Notes: generated by a model from the letters alone, not told the origin. Shown: positions 1-12,934, counted from the stretch's first letter. The stretch is DNA of 64,000 nt from Hevea brasiliensis (GCF_030052815.1 NC_079505.1:16931064-16995063); one strand, 5' to 3'. Numbers and translations: made by a program.

Positions 1-1062
1 TGCATAAACCAAAAACATTTCCACAAGGATTCCAGGCGATAGAGAGTTTTTTAACAGAGGTTTTTTTTTACTATTATTATATTTAAACTGTTGCACAAGC
101 TTGTCAATTCCCCCTATCAGAAAATGTTCCCATCACAGTGCCAAAAGAACTCAATTTTAGATGTAAAAATTACCTCTCTTAGCAGGCCACATATATTCAT
201 TTTTAGACCATCAACCACAATGCAACGATACAAACCTTTTGTAAAATCTTATATATAATTTAATGCAAAAACGTAAGCCACTAAGTTAAAACACTATTTA
301 ATTAAATGTAAAAGAATTTAATCTTACATATATCATCAGTTAGCACCAATTTATTGTAGAATGTTAAATAGAAAAATTTACCAAGTTTGAACTGTGTTTT
401 ATGCGAACAGATTTAGGTTGCAGGAAAAACAAGCTAATCAATTTATTGACAACATTTCACCATTAACTCCAGGTGTCAAAAATATGAATTACATTGAAAG
501 TTTTGTGGATCAAATTTATGATGTTAATTGGTCTACCACTTTCTTTTTTTCCATATCTAGGCATCCAGCTATAAAATCAACATCATTCAAAAACTTGAAA
601 TCAAGTGAAATAGAAGTTAATAAACTTTTAAATCATAAAATCACGGAGCAAATAAATTCATGGTTAAATGATTATTTTTGTGATACACCAAAAGAACCTA
701 TGACATGATTAAAAAAGAATATAAAATGTTGCACCACAAGTTTAACAAGTGCATATAAATTATTCCCTTCTAGCACATATAATTATAGCACTGATTACAA
801 ATGGAGAAGCAAACCATCAATTTACTAACTAATTTTACATTCTACAAGCTGAAGATATTTTATAGTTACAAGGCAAAAAGCTTCAAATAGTTAGCAATAG
901 CATGAGACACTATATCCTATGCAAAGTACACAGTTCCTTAATTTAAAGCACACAATACAACTTCACATAATGATAATTGATGAAGGCAGAAGAATAAGTA
1001 ACAAGGTAGAAACATGCAGAAGAACTATTCTACTGAAAGTACATCCATATTTCAGAAATCAT
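1..1062. other. AT-rich flank, includes probable 3'UTR of NDUFB3-like transcript
   Basis: No gene can be assigned with confidence. The part at about 800-945 is matched by a second copy at about 60690-60815, where it lies directly next to the NDUFB3 pseudogene. It is therefore probably the minus-strand 3'UTR end of the NDUFB3-like transcription unit, reached through one or more introns. An open frame at 394-708 (+) is not recognisable. Confidence 0.3.
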
Positions 1063-1063
1063 A

Positions 1064-1650
1064 GGACCCTCGCTTGTGGAAAACTGGAGTAGTTTTTTTA
1101 AAAAGTTTTCTAAGAAAACCGAAAAACAGAGTTTCCTATTGAAATGCGCCCATTTTTCCAAATGGAGAACTGGAAAACTAGTTTTCCAAGTCTTAAAAAT
1201 TTAGCTAAGTTTTGGAAAATAGTTTTAATTTGCTTTCTCCTGTTTCCTTTATAACGAAAGTTATGTTTTCCAAATAGAAAACAATGACTTTCTATAATCA
1301 AAATTATATTATAACTTTTCATAACTAAAATTGAATAATTATTTAGAAAAATATTTATTTACGATGATAAAAAAAAATTATCACATTATTATAAAATAAA
1401 CGAGCAACACATATTAAAAAATTTTAATAGTAAAATAAGTTGTTAAATAAATAGTAATTTATTTTTTTAATAATGAAAGATATTAATAATTTTAAAAAAA
1501 ATTGAATTATAAAACTGCTTTCTATTATTGACAAGTGAAATGGTTTTCTATGTTTTCCCTTATTTTCCATGAAAAATGAAAACTAAAACTTCCTTAGAAA
1601 ATGAAAAATAAAAAGAACAAAAACCAGTTTTCCACAGATAAATAGGCCCT
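1064..1650. mobile_element. MITE-like element with 13-bp perfect inverted repeat
   Basis: TGTGGAAAACTGG at 1075-1087 is repeated in perfect inverse orientation at 1624-1636. Both are flanked by imperfect outer termini of the form AGGNCC. The interior is AT-rich with many GGAAAA/TTTTCC words and no coding capacity, as in short non-autonomous DNA transposons. I could not find a clear target-site duplication, so the exact ends and the superfamily (hAT or Mutator) are unsettled. Confidence 0.5.
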
Positions 1651-1800
1651 TAAAATTCACAAAAATGCATAATTCCCAATACATATGTTACATAAAGTTT
1701 TAATATTGACATTTTTATTTATCAATGATAAACTAAATCCGTTGAGAAGTAAGTACCATAATAAATAAATGATAGCTTTTGACAAGCAAGCAGTACTTAC

Positions 1801-2019
1801 ATAATTGATAACGTTACTTGGGGAGAAGGAAGGAAAAACTGAAAAGAAAACCCCAAATTTCAGAGGAACAAAAACAGATTCAAGTAAAAGCAATCTCTGA
1901 TACCCAACATAAGCAATTATAACTACCAGGACCATTGCAATAGTAGCAAACACCAGAACAACAAAACGTGCCCATTTCACCAAAGCCAAATAACCAATCA
2001 CAACATCTAGTCCTACCAT
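1801..2019 (-). CDS. possible membrane-protein exon, unidentified
   Basis: An ATG at 2019 opens 73 codons that end exactly at a consensus donor (AT|GTAAGT, minus strand). The peptide begins MVGLDVVIGYLALVKWARF and holds one long hydrophobic segment (about residues 20-45) and a second hydrophobic stretch near 55-65. It lies downstream of the NDUFB3-like CDS on the same strand, so it could equally be chance coding in a 3'UTR or intron. I do not recognise a family. A downstream exon would fall inside or beyond the MITE at 1064-1650. Confidence 0.2.
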
Positions 2020-2413
2020 AACACTCCACAAATTGGCGAATTAGAAAGGCACCCCTTTTCAAACGAGCTCTTATTTAGTATCAAAATCACCAAAATGAAT
2101 TGGGGCAATTAGAATTATGGGAAAAAAAAAAGACCCAAATCACCCAAATCAATCACAGTAAAAAAAATAAAATAAAATTTCTTGAAGTTTCATAAACATG
2201 GCAAAAAGAAATACCCAGAAACTAAAAAGCTCCAATTTCCAATATAAACAAGAAAACCCACCAAGAGAACTGAATAATTGGCTAGTAATAAAGAACCATA
2301 ACACGAATAGATCTACTCCATTGAATTCAAACTAATCATTACGAACACAGAAAGTTCAGGAAAATCTTAAATCACTAACCTGAGAAACACAAATCAAACA
2401 AATATTGTTTCAA

Positions 2414-2629
2414 TCAGTGAGAATGAGAAGGCGACGAGGCGTGGTGGCCAGAGGAAGGAGCATAAAGCTTGTTGTAAACTTGTTCCCCAACAAGATAGAT
2501 GCCGAAGGCGACTAAGCCAATGCCAAGGCCAGGAACTGCGCGGCGGAACTGATTGGTGAGCATCGGATGCTTCCTCCACTCGTCCCTCCTCTTGAAGAAC
2601 TCCCCGGTCGTCCCCAACGGTTTCCCCAT
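2414..2629 (-). CDS. NDUFB3: NADH dehydrogenase 1 beta subcomplex subunit 3-like (complex I B12)
   Basis: This single-exon CDS encodes 71 aa starting MGKPLGTTGEFFKRRDEW. It matches the short plant form of the complex I B12/NDUFB3 accessory subunit: a charged N-terminus, one membrane segment (about residues 33-50, GLGIGLVAFGIYLVG) and a short polar His/Ser-rich tail. Known role of the family: a supernumerary subunit of the mitochondrial inner-membrane NADH:ubiquinone oxidoreductase arm. The length is typical for plant versions. The ATG is the first in frame after a leader rich in TTCTCA. Just past the stop, a CAG/GTTAGT site near 2380 could be a 3'UTR splice donor. A truncated paralogue lies near 60.9 kb. 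Confidence 0.85.
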   Translation of the reverse strand: MGKPLGTTGEFFKRRDEWRKHPMLTNQFRRAVPGLGIGLVAFGIYLVGEQVYNKLYAPSSGHHASSPSHSH

Positions 2630-2699
2630 TTTTCTGTAGAGCGCGTGGGATTCTCAGTTCTCACTTCTCACAAAATGGGAGGCGTTCTGGATTGGGTAT

Positions 2700-3299
2700 G
2701 CTGAGCGGCTTTCAATTCATAACATTTAAGTACTTGTTTAGAGATTTTAATCTTGAAAATTTTTAAAGGTAAATATAATTTATATTGAATTATAAAAATA
2801 TTAAAATAAATAATATAAACAAAATATTTAATTATATAATATTTTATAAAAAAAATTAAGCATTAATTTCAAATTAATTCGTGTTATGTGATTAAATAAA
2901 TATTTATACCAACATTTTTATAAGAGACAAGCCTACAAGGAAAAAAAAATTCAAAATATTAGAAACTAGAAACACGCCATTTATTTTATTTAATTTATAA
3001 TTTTAATTAAATTTTTTTATAATTATTTTTAAAAAAAATTAGACTTAAAATAAATTGGACAAGTTTTTTAGTTTTAGGTCATTAATATTAATATATTTTA
3101 AGTTTAATAATTTATAATATTAAATATTTATTATATTTTTTAATTAATATTAATGACAATTTCATTTAATTCTTAGTAAGTCAATTTTATTAAAAAAAAA
3201 TTAAAGCTCTTTTTTTGTTACTATATTTATTGAATATTTCATTTAATAATTACTTTTTTTTTTCTGCAACGTGTATTGCGTGTTTTTATTCTTGATTTA

Positions 3300-3361
<62 letters not shown>

Positions 3362-3421
3362 TTTAAATTTAAATATTAATTTTTACTGTTATTTTAATTA
3401 ATTATATAGATAAAAATATTT
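2700..3421. other. AT-rich intergenic, (AT)n microsatellite at 3305-3357
   Basis: This is the upstream side of the NDUFB3-like gene. It is homopolymer-rich A/T sequence with a long uninterrupted (TA)n run. No reading frame, transposon terminus or clear promoter element was seen. Confidence 0.6.
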
Positions 3422-3708
3422 GTGCTAATTAAGGATAAGTTGAGAGAAAGAAGACTGAGATGGTTTGGTTATGTAAAACATAGACATACTGAAGCTCTAG
3501 TTAGACAAGTAAAGCACATTAGGTTAGAAGGTTAGATGATAGAAAGAAAAGAAGGGGTAGACCTAAACTGATTTGGAGAATATTAATACAACATGACCGA
3601 GAAGCATTATATATTTTCGAGAATTTAATCTAAAATTATTTAGAATGTAGAAAGAGAATCCATATAGCCGACTCCAAATTCTTGAGATAAATGTTTAGTT
3701 TAGTTGAG
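3422..3708 (+). mobile_element. 5'-truncated RTE-clade LINE 3' end
   Basis: On the plus strand the sequence encodes a decayed version of the C-terminal tail of the RTE polyprotein found complete at 8562-11524 (DKLRERRLRWFGYVKHRH). It continues through the same 3' end to a degenerate TTGAG tail. It is flanked by near-identical 17-bp direct repeats (3405-3421 and 3709-3725, TATAGATAAAAAYATTT), the target-site duplication expected of a 5'-truncated LINE insertion. Stops and frameshifts make it non-functional. Confidence 0.8.
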
Positions 3709-5243
3709 TATAGATAAAAACATTTATTAATTTAAAATTATTATATTTTTATGAAAGTTATGTGTTGAATATAACAATAACATAATTATAAATTTAAATT
3801 TAATGTAATAAAAAAATAATATAACAATAAGTTTTAAAAATATAAATAGGTGAAGAGGTTTAAGAAATTAAAATAAATTAATAAAAAATGCAAGTTAATT
3901 TATTGAATTAAATTTATTTAAATTTTGTTATTTTATTATTTTTTTTAAATAAGTTTGATTTACTTATATTACATTTTTCATCATTTAAAATAATATTAAT
4001 TTGAATAATAATGTAGCATACTAGATCAATGTAAAAGAAAATTATTTGTAAATTAAAAAATAAGATAATTTTAAAATATATTTTATAATTTAGTGCATTA
4101 TCATTATAAAATTTTCATTTTCATTATATTGATATCTCAAAATTTTATGTTATCAATACAAATAATTTTAAAATCTATTTAATATATTTAATAAATATTT
4201 TTATTTTTTAAATTATATTATATTATATAAGTTACAAATACATTATAAATTAAAATATAAATATAAATATAATAGTGCATTTTTAATTAATTCATACTAA
4301 TTATATAATTAATACTTTTACGTCGTCAATTTTTTTTTCTTCTTTTTCTTTTTATATCTTTCTCTTATTTTTATTATTTTAAAAAATTTAAAATATAATA
4401 ACTTAAATTTAATATTGAAAGGACTATAATTTTTCATATAAATATATGTAGAAATATAATCAGGCTTCTTTATATCCTTATGGTCAAAATTAACAACCTA
4501 CTAAGATTGATTGATAAATTAAAAAACAAATGTTAATAGGATATTAACAAATTATAATTAATTTACATTTAAGATAGACCCAAGAAATTAAAATCTCATA
4601 TAATCACATGTAAAATGTACTTTTATTTAAAAATAATATTAATCATCCCAAATATTATAGGATGCATCAATATTAAATATAAAAAAATAGAAAAATTAAT
4701 TTATCTTAACTTATATAAATATCATTAAATTTGTAAAGATATTGGCTTCATATGATATTGGCAATAATAACAAAATTCTAATAATTATGTTAAAGTGCAG
4801 CTACTCTCGTAAGAGTAATAACTATAACACACAAAAGTTCAAAAAATTTAAAAACTTATAAATAATTTGTTCTGATTGGAGAAAAAAAAATACACAAAAA
4901 TATAGTTAAGAAGGAAAAACATTATTAGTCAAAATTAATTAACCTTGAATCTTGTCGTATGAAAATAGAGTGTATAAATGTAAAAACTATTTATTATTAA
5001 TATTTAAAAAAAAGCTACAAATTTATAACAAATAAAATATTTGACAACAAGTATGATTAGAATTTTACATCTATTGATATAAATATAAATTTTTATTTAA
5101 TTAAATAATTAATTTTTAATAATAGTTTTATAATTGTATATGTTAATTACATAGTTATTTTTTTAACAGTAATTTTGTAATTTAATATTATAAGTTTGTA
5201 AATATTTATAATAACCTTTTTTTTATTAACGTATGTCTTACGA
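3709..5243. other. AT-rich intergenic, nothing recognised
   Basis: About 1.5 kb of extremely AT-rich DNA with no open frame, terminal repeats or RNA gene. It is not represented in duplicate copy B, so it is the outer flank of the duplicated segment. Confidence 0.6.
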
Positions 5244-6039
5244 TGTCTATACTCATTATATATACTTGTAATTTAATATTTTTATACATAATTTTTTATT
5301 AATTTTTTATCTGATGCAATATTAATATAATATATTAATTTTTATTATGATAATATTGCAATTTTTCATTTTAAAAATATATATTAATAGAAATATAAAA
5401 GTATAAATTTATGAGTGAATATGATAAGACCTAAAATTTATTATTTAACATTATAATTATAATAGGTGATAGATTAACGAATTAATTAAAATTTTAATGA
5501 TAATAAAAAAATTACAAAATGGATAAGAACATTAAAAGTTACTTTCTTGTGTCCATGCAAATTCTTAAGATTATTCTGCAATTTAATAATGACATTAATT
5601 ATAACGTTAGCAAATAAGTATTTCTTTTACACTAAGTAGAAATTAGAATGAAATTTTATTAAATTAGTATATAATATGTTATACTCAATGATAAATTGTG
5701 TGGTAAGAAATACATATTAAATAAACCTTTATGAGATGTTATCTTATAATATATTATTAAATTTTATAATTATATTTTTTATTATTTATTAATTTAATAT
5801 TCCCTTCCCATATTTATATATATTATAAATTAACAAATTAAATTAGTATGAGTGAAATTTGGTGTCTAGTGTTTTTTATTAATTTTATTGTAATAAACTA
5901 AATAATTTTTAATGAGTTTATAATAATATAGAACTGTAATATAATTTTTAGTAAAAGTATAATTATTATTAAAATAATATTAAATTTTAATTTATATTAA
6001 TAATAGTAATTTTAAAAATTAAAATTATTTATAAATTTA

Positions 6040-7476
6040 GATATAGATATTTGTTCGCTAAAAATTATTAGCGATAAATTTATATTAAATAGCTTCTCAT
6101 TGCTAAAAGTAACAACAATATATAATTTATCGTTAAAAATTATTAATGATAAATTTGTATAAAATAGCTTCGCACCGTTGAAAGTGCCACCGACGGGTAA
6201 GTCGACGCTAAAAATTATTAGCAACGACTTTATTTAGAATAGCACACTATTGCTAAAGGTAATTAGTAATGGATTGTCGTTACTAATTTATGTTATTAGC
6301 AACAAATATACACAGCTATCACTACAGATATATTTTATTAGTAATTTGATAAATAATATAAATCATGAAGAGCATTATTGACAATGCGATTGACCCCCTT
6401 CCCCATTCATATATATTAATGATTCTATCAATGAATCATTCAGAATTATTATCATCAATCATTTAGCTATCCAATCAATATCTAAATAAGTGATATATGG
6501 GCATAATCCATAGATCCCCATTGCCATCTAGAAGGGAATAAATGAGCAATTAACTATTTATTTTTTTCTTCTTCCCTTTATTAGATAAATAAAGGTTGAA
6601 TGAAAGCCATTTTAGCACAAGCAGCTGGGCCATTAATTGATGTAGATTAGACTTGGAGAGCTATTCTTATGTCTGACTTCCATTTTAGTTGTTACCAATT
6701 TAACTATTATTTGGACAAATTATATATCCATGGTGATGCACTTATTTCATCGTTACGGCTCCGCTTATTTTACAGAAAATAGCTTGTATATAAAAAATAT
6801 TTTTTATTAAAAATATTTTTTTATAAAAATATTTTTCATTATTTAATTATAATATTAAACTAAATATATGTGTTTATGCCATGTATATATAAATATTTTC
6901 ATATTTTAATGAAATTATCAAAGTTTATAAAACAAAAAATAACTTTCTATTTTGAAAAGATTGAGTTATTTTTCTTAAAAATGATTTAATTTTTTTTAAT
7001 AAAAAATATTTTCTCTTAAGTGTCCTAAATGTTAAAAAATATAAAAAATATTTTCTAGTAAAATATTTTCATAAAACAAGCGGAGTCATCAACGACTAAA
7101 ATCTTCTCTATTATATATCTGTCACCAATATTTTTACTGTAAAAAAAAAATTATTTACATGAAAATTACCAATATATATATGTATCTCAAAAACATTATT
7201 CTTTTTAAGTGGATACATCTTTTACAATTGTGAGAATTTTAGGTTTGCTTCTACCAATTGAAACAAGCAAAATAGAGATGTGGTTCAAGATGCAGGCAAC
7301 AGAGAATGAATTTATAAAACTCATTGATAAATTGAATGGCTAATTTGGAATAAATAAGAATTAGCTATGAATAAGCAAAAAATTAGAAAAAAAAACCAAA
7401 ATTAGTGACAGATCAGTAATGAAATTCAAGATAAGTGATGAAAATTAGCAATGGAAACCAAAATAGCGATGGAAAT
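6040..7476. mobile_element. degenerate CACTA-like (En/Spm) non-autonomous element, copy A
   Basis: The interval 6040-6340 is packed with words such as TTAGCGATAAATTT, TTAGCAACGAC and GCTAAAAATTATTAGC in both orientations. 7395-7475 carries related ATTAGTGAC/AGCGATGG words. Short TAGCGAC-type subterminal repeats at both ends are typical of plant CACTA elements. I cannot see intact CACTA termini or a 3-bp target duplication, and no transposase frame survives. The assignment rests on word content only. Confidence 0.3.
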
Positions 7477-7721
7477 TTGCAATTATACTCATACTATAAA
7501 CCCTAAACCTTTTAACTTTTATTAATTCTATTCTACCGTTAATAAAACCGTTATCTCACTAGTGGAAACGCCATGTCAGCCGCTACGTTAGATGCCATGT
7601 CATGCCATGATAATGTACGATTGCTAATAGTTAAAAATTATAGAGTTTAATTGGCAATTTTTTAGTATGGGGTATAATTGTAAAAAATTTATAAGCACGG
7701 GATTTTTTTGATAATTTTCCC
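7469..7721. mobile_element. MITE-like repeat, copy A (left end deleted)
   Basis: The right part of the repeat that is complete in copy B at 31784-32069, ending in TTTTTTGATAATTTTCCC. The left terminus and about 170 bp of adjoining sequence are missing here. A second, related repeat lies at about 8284-8560, immediately left of the LINE. Confidence 0.45.
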
Positions 7722-8561
7722 AATCCATTTCAATTTACTTTTAAAATTGAGAGTTAATTAACAATTCAATTTGGATTAGTTAATTTAATTAACTTCAAAA
7801 TATTTCAATACGAAAATATGATAAAGTAGTTATAAAAAAATGAGAATGGAAAAGGAAATATTAAAATGACATGAAATGAAGTAATATTAAAAATTTACAA
7901 TGTTTGAATATTTATACAACATTGGTTTTGAACATAATTGAATAGCGAAAAATGATTCATATAGTCAACTATAACTAGTTTTGGAGATTTAATTATTATT
8001 ATTATTGATATATATTTTAATTAATTATATATCACTTTTATAGTAAATATTTTAAAAAAAAAAATTATTTTTAGTCTCTAGATTATACTGGAGATGACAA
8101 TATAAAATACCATGAAATTTATCTTTTTTAAATCAAATTAGTATTTTAAATATCCGAATCCATCCTAAATCTGATTATATTATATGAATAATAATCGAAC
8201 CTGTTTCAATTTATATGTTTTAATTAATAATCTACTTAAAGTATATTTATAATTAATAATTTATATTTTAAAATTTAATAATTTTAGAAAAATTTGCTAA
8301 AAAAAACTTGTAATTTTTATTCAAAATTTTACAATTATGCTTTATACTAATTAAATTACCAATTAAATCTTATACTTTTCAACTTTTACCAATTATACCC
8401 TATTGTTGGCATGACGTGACATCTGATATAGCAGCAGACATGACATCTCCATTAGGTAGATAATGATTTTGTTAATGGTAAAATAGAATTAATAAGAGTT
8501 AAAAAAAACTTAAGATTTAATTGTCAATTTTTATAGTATTAGATAGAATTATAAAAATTTA
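7722..8561. other. AT-rich segment between MITE and LINE, copy A
   Basis: AT-rich sequence shared with copy B at 32070-32947. Its right third (about 8284 onward) is a repeat similar in sequence and word order to the MITE at 7469-7721. No gene seen. Confidence 0.5.
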
Positions 8562-11524
8562 ACTCAACTTAACTTAACTCAACTAAGCTTTTATCCTAAA
8601 AATTTGAGGTCGACTATATGGATTCTCTTTCTCCACTCTAAACAATTTTTTATTAAATCCTTGGAAGTGTAATGCTTCTAGATCATGTTGTACTACTCTC
8701 CTCCAAGTCAGTTTAGGTCTACCATTTCTCTTCTTTTTATCCTCTAACCTAATGTGCTCTACTTGTCTAACTAAAGCATCCGTATGTCTACGTTTCACAT
8801 GACCAAAGCACCTCAATCTCCCTTCTCTCAACTTATTCTCAATTGGTACCACTCCTACCTTTTCTCTAATACTCTCATTACGGACTTTATCTAGTCTAGT
8901 ATGGCCACTCATCTACCTTAACATTCTCATCTCCGCAACTCTTATCTTAGACACATACGACTCCTTCAGTGCCCAACACTCACTACCATATAACATGGCC
9001 GGTCGTATGGTTGTACGATAAAATTTTCCTTTCAACTTATTGGGAATCTTGCGATCACATAAAACTCCAGTGGTACGTCTCCACTTCAACCATCCGGCTT
9101 TAATTCTATGACTAACATCCTCCTCACATCCCTCAGCTATTTGAAAGACTAAGTCGAGATATTTAAAGTGATTACTTTGGGACAGTATCACTCCATCCAA
9201 ACTAACTCCTTCCCTATTACCAGTTCGGCCTTCACTGAACTTGCAATACATGTATTCTATCTTCGTTCTACTTAACTTAAAGCCCTTTGACTCTAGAGTA
9301 CTTCTCCAAAGCTCTAGCTTTCTATTAACTCCTTCTTGCGTCTCATCTATCAGAACTATATCATCTGCAAACATCATGCACCAAGGGATACTCTCTTGTA
9401 TATGTTTCGTTAATTCATCTAAAACTAATGTAAAAAGGTAAGGGCTTATAGCTGAACCTTGGTGTAATCCAACTGAGATAGGAAAATCTCTTGTGTCCCC
9501 TCTCACTGTGCACACAATAGTAGTTGCTCCTTCATACATATTTTTCCACACTTGTATGTACCTAATAGATACCCCCTTTTGTTCTAACACTCTCCATAAG
9601 ATATCTCTTAAAACACTATCATAAGCCTTCTCCAAATTGATAAAAACCATGTGTAAATATTTCCTCGCATCTTTATATTTATCTATCAAGCTTCTAATGA
9701 GAAAGATCGTTTCTATAGTTGAACGACTATGCATGAAGCCAAATTGATTAGGAGAGATAGAAGTATCATGACGTAGTCGATGTTCCACAACTCTCTCCCA
9801 CAACTTCATAGTATGGCTTATGAGTTTAATTCCCCTATAGTATGAGCAACTCTATATGTCTCCCTTATTTTTAAAAATAAGTACTAAAATACTCCTCCTC
9901 CATTCATCAGTCATTTTCTTTGAATTTAGAATCTTATTAAACAATTTAGTTAACCATACCACTCCCATATCTCCCAAATACTTCCACACTTCAATTGGTA
10001 TTCCATCAGGTCCACAGGCTTTACCCACTTTTATTTTTTTAAGTTCTTTCTTTACTTCTAAAGATCTAATCCTTCTAGTATAATTCACATTCTTTTCTAT
10101 TGCTCTGTAGTCTATATTTACGCTATTACCATTTTAACTATTATTAAAGAGATCATCAAAATAATTTCTCTATTTTTCTTTAATGTCCTCATTTTTCACC
10201 AACACTTTTCCTTCTTTATCCTTAATGCACCTAACTTGATTAAGATCTTGATATTTCTTTTCTCTCCTCCTTGCTAATCTATAAATATCTTCTTCTATTT
10301 TTTAGTTCCAAGTTTCTCATATAACTTTTAAAAGGCCTGCGCTCTTGCTTGACTAAATGTCTTTTTTGCTTCTTTCTTTGCTATCTTATGCTGTTCATAT
10401 GCCTCATTATTATCACACTTAGGTAATTTCTTATACCATTTTCTCTTTCTCATTCTACCACCATCTCTCTTTTGAGGGTGGTCCATGTCCTCTAGACTCT
10501 CCAAGTACTTTTCTAGCTACTTCTCTAATCTTTAATGCCATCTATATCCACATATCATTGGTCTCCATATCCAACTTCGATGCTTCAGACTCAAGAAGCT
10601 CATTTTTTAACTTCACTTACTTTACTCCTTTGAACTCCCACCACTTTGTTCGAGCTACACTATTTCTTCTAACCTTACTTGAATTATTACTAAACTTGAC
10701 ATCCAAGACCACTAACCGATGTTGACTTGTTAAAGCCTTTCCCGGAATGACCTTACAATCCTTGCATAGAGCTCTATTTGTCTTCCTGGTTAAGAGAAAG
10801 TCAATTTGGCTTCTATGTTGCCCACTTTTGAAAGTCATTAAATGTGACTCACTTTTTATAAAGTAGATATTTGCTAGTATTAAGTCGTATGCCATAGCAA
10901 AATCCAAAATACTTTTTTCCTCCTCATTTTGGTTGCCAAATCCAAACCCTCCATAAACATTCTCATAGCCTTGCCTATCACTTCCTACATGTCCATTTAA
11001 ATCTCCACTTATGAAAACATTCTCTTTATTCGGTATGTTTTGCATTAGATCATCCATATCTTCCCAAAACTTTTGTTTACTCTCACTATCTAGTCCTATT
11101 TGTGGGGCATAAGCACTAAATACATTTATTGTTTCTCCTTCTAGTACTAGCTTTACTGGTATAATTCTATCTCCTACTGTTTTCATAGCTATTACAGAAT
11201 CTTTCAACGTCCTATCTATGATTATGCCCACACCATTCTTATTTCTCTCCTTTCCAGTAAATCACAGTTTATACCATGAATTACTCACTTCCTTACTTTT
11301 CTCTCCTACCCATTTAGTCTCCTGAATGCAAGCAATATTCACCCTTCTCCTTTCCAAGGTATCCACAAAGCTCCATTAATTTTCCTATAAGTGATCCAAT
11401 ATTCCAAGTACCAATCCTGATTCTCCTCCTATTATGTTCCTTCCTAATTAATCTCCTTCTGTGATATCTTCTATTGTTCTCTATGCCTATCTGATGTTCT
11501 ATTCTACTGTCTGTTCTACAATTG
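8562..11524 (-). mobile_element. RTE-clade LINE, near full length, copy A
   Basis: A minus-strand non-LTR retrotransposon of 2963 bp bounded by a 10-bp target-site duplication, TAAAAATTTA, at 8552-8561 and 11525-11534. The 3' end (low coordinates) finishes in a short TGAGT-type microsatellite, the RTE hallmark, instead of poly(A). The single reading region encodes an apurinic endonuclease followed by reverse transcriptase, with no ORF1 or RNase H. That is the RTE organisation. Confidence 0.9.
8583..11450 (-). pseudogene. RTE endonuclease-reverse transcriptase ORF, copy A
   Basis: Read 5' to 3' on the minus strand: endonuclease start RIGTWNIGSL near 11420, then GDLNGHVG and SQIDFLLTR (10.7-11.0 kb) and a QHRLV histidine motif. 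Next come the RT fingers with ACGPDGIP (about 10.0 kb), [11 protein letters not shown], the catalytic MMFADDIVL (about 9.38 kb), and the C-terminal RLRCFGHVKRR region ending at 8583. The frame is broken by a TAG after GDI (9852), a TAG after RMLR (8913), a TAG after FKGVK (10617) and frameshifts around 10.1-10.6 and 11.25-11.4 kb. The 298-residue RT block itself is uninterrupted with catalytic residues present. The first two TAGs look like CAG or TGG codons changed by transitions. Confidence 0.85.
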
Positions 11525-12640
11525 TAAAAATTTAAAATGTATAAATTTTTTTGGTAGTTATCACAATAATTTTTAGTAATACAACGAAAAACAAAAAATA
11601 TTTTATGTTTCAAAACTATTTTTTTCAGTAAAAAAATTTTTTTTGCAAATAAATTATTTTTTTTAAAACAAATGAAACCTATCCCTAAATTTAATTCTAT
11701 CCAAAACATGACTACAAATATTATTCTATATAATCTTCCTTTCAGAATTATTTACATTTACATTTTATCATACACTTATTTAATTTTGTTTATAGTAAAT
11801 ATATAATTCTAATTTATATAATATATAAATGTGTGAAGGGAGAGAGGAACATTAGCTTTGTTCAAATTACGCTTTATTATGTATAGTATTTACAATTATA
11901 TTTTTTATTATTTATTTAATTTTAGAGTTTATATAAATCTAAAATTCTTAGTCCTACTTGTATTTAAATTTTACTTAATTAATTTTTATTTATAATATAA
12001 TTCAAAATAAAATTTCATAAAGATATCTTTATGATTTACATTATTTACAAAAATAAAAAGATATTTTATTTATATGAATCACTATTTTAATGAATTCTAA
12101 TAGATTTCTATCTCTATATTAATTATAATTGTTTATGTAAAAAGTATTTTAATACAATTATATTAAATTTACATAAAAAAGAAAAGAAATTAATTTTTGT
12201 CAGTCAAATATATGAATTATTTTATTAATTTTTTGAAGTTTTATTTTAATGTAATTTCTTATAAGTTCATTAAAAAAATTTATATTAAACAAATTTATTT
12301 TTTTAAGTTATAGATATATTTCTAAAATTTTTAATTATTATATTTATATATAAGTTAGTTCTAATTAAAATTGAATTTATAAATCTTGTGTAAATACTAC
12401 TACATTTATTGATAAGCTTATATACATATATATATTTATTTATTTATTTATTTATTTATTTATAGCAATAACATAAAAATATTATAAAAAAAACTATATT
12501 CGTTGATTTATAAAAAATACTTAATTAGTATATAATATATAATAAAGTTTTATGAATCTAAAAAAAGACATTATTAGGTGCCACAGATGTGCAATTAAGC
12601 TAATAACATTATTTTTTATTCTTCTAAATGTTTTCAAATT
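11525..12640. other. AT-rich downstream region of ankyrin copy A
   Basis: More than 80% A/T, with a (TTTA)n tract at about 12437-12463. No gene seen. Copy B has the same region at 36340-37470, with a (TA)n expansion in place of part of the TTTA tract. Confidence 0.5.
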
Positions 12641-12649
12641 AAAAATTTT

Positions 12650-12859
12650 TTAAAAAAAAAGCCACAATAAACTCAAATGTAAATCGAATACATTCAATTG
12701 AACGGAGAGACCATTTGCATTCCTCGTGGAAGTTGCATCTAATAACAGCTGATGAATAGACCGACTCACTTCTTCAGCTGCTTTCCAGTCTTTTTGACCA
12801 AACGTCGAAGCTTCCGATAACAGAAACTCAACCAATAAAAGCTCCCGCCGGTGAGCCAC
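12650..12859 (-). CDS. conserved small exon of unknown identity, copy A
   Basis: An open frame of about 70 codons downstream of the ankyrin gene on the same strand. It includes HRRELLLVEFLLSEA, then GQKDWKAAEEVSRSIHQLL and a hydrophobic end. It reads like protein (helical, mixed charge) and is preserved in copy B, but has no ATG at its start: the first codon is GTG. An AG acceptor with weak context (GTTGGAAG) sits just upstream. It may be a fourth ankyrin-gene exon in an alternative frame, a displaced exon of another gene, or chance. I do not recognise the family. Confidence 0.25.
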   Translation of the reverse strand: MAHRRELLLVEFLLSEASTFGQKDWKAAEEVSRSIHQLLLDATSTRNANGLSVQLNVFDLHLSLLWLFF

Positions 12860-12934
12860 AACCTTCCAACAGCGAATAAAAAGTTTAACGTCATGGAAAA
12901 ATTAACAATATATAAATAAAATAAAGAAAACTAC

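Noticed and set aside
394..708. 104-codon open frame on the plus strand
   Set aside because: No recognisable motif, and internal TTTTTTCCATATCTAG and flanks look like intron or chance sequence. It lies in the presumed 3'UTR area of the minus-strand gene. Not supported as a gene.
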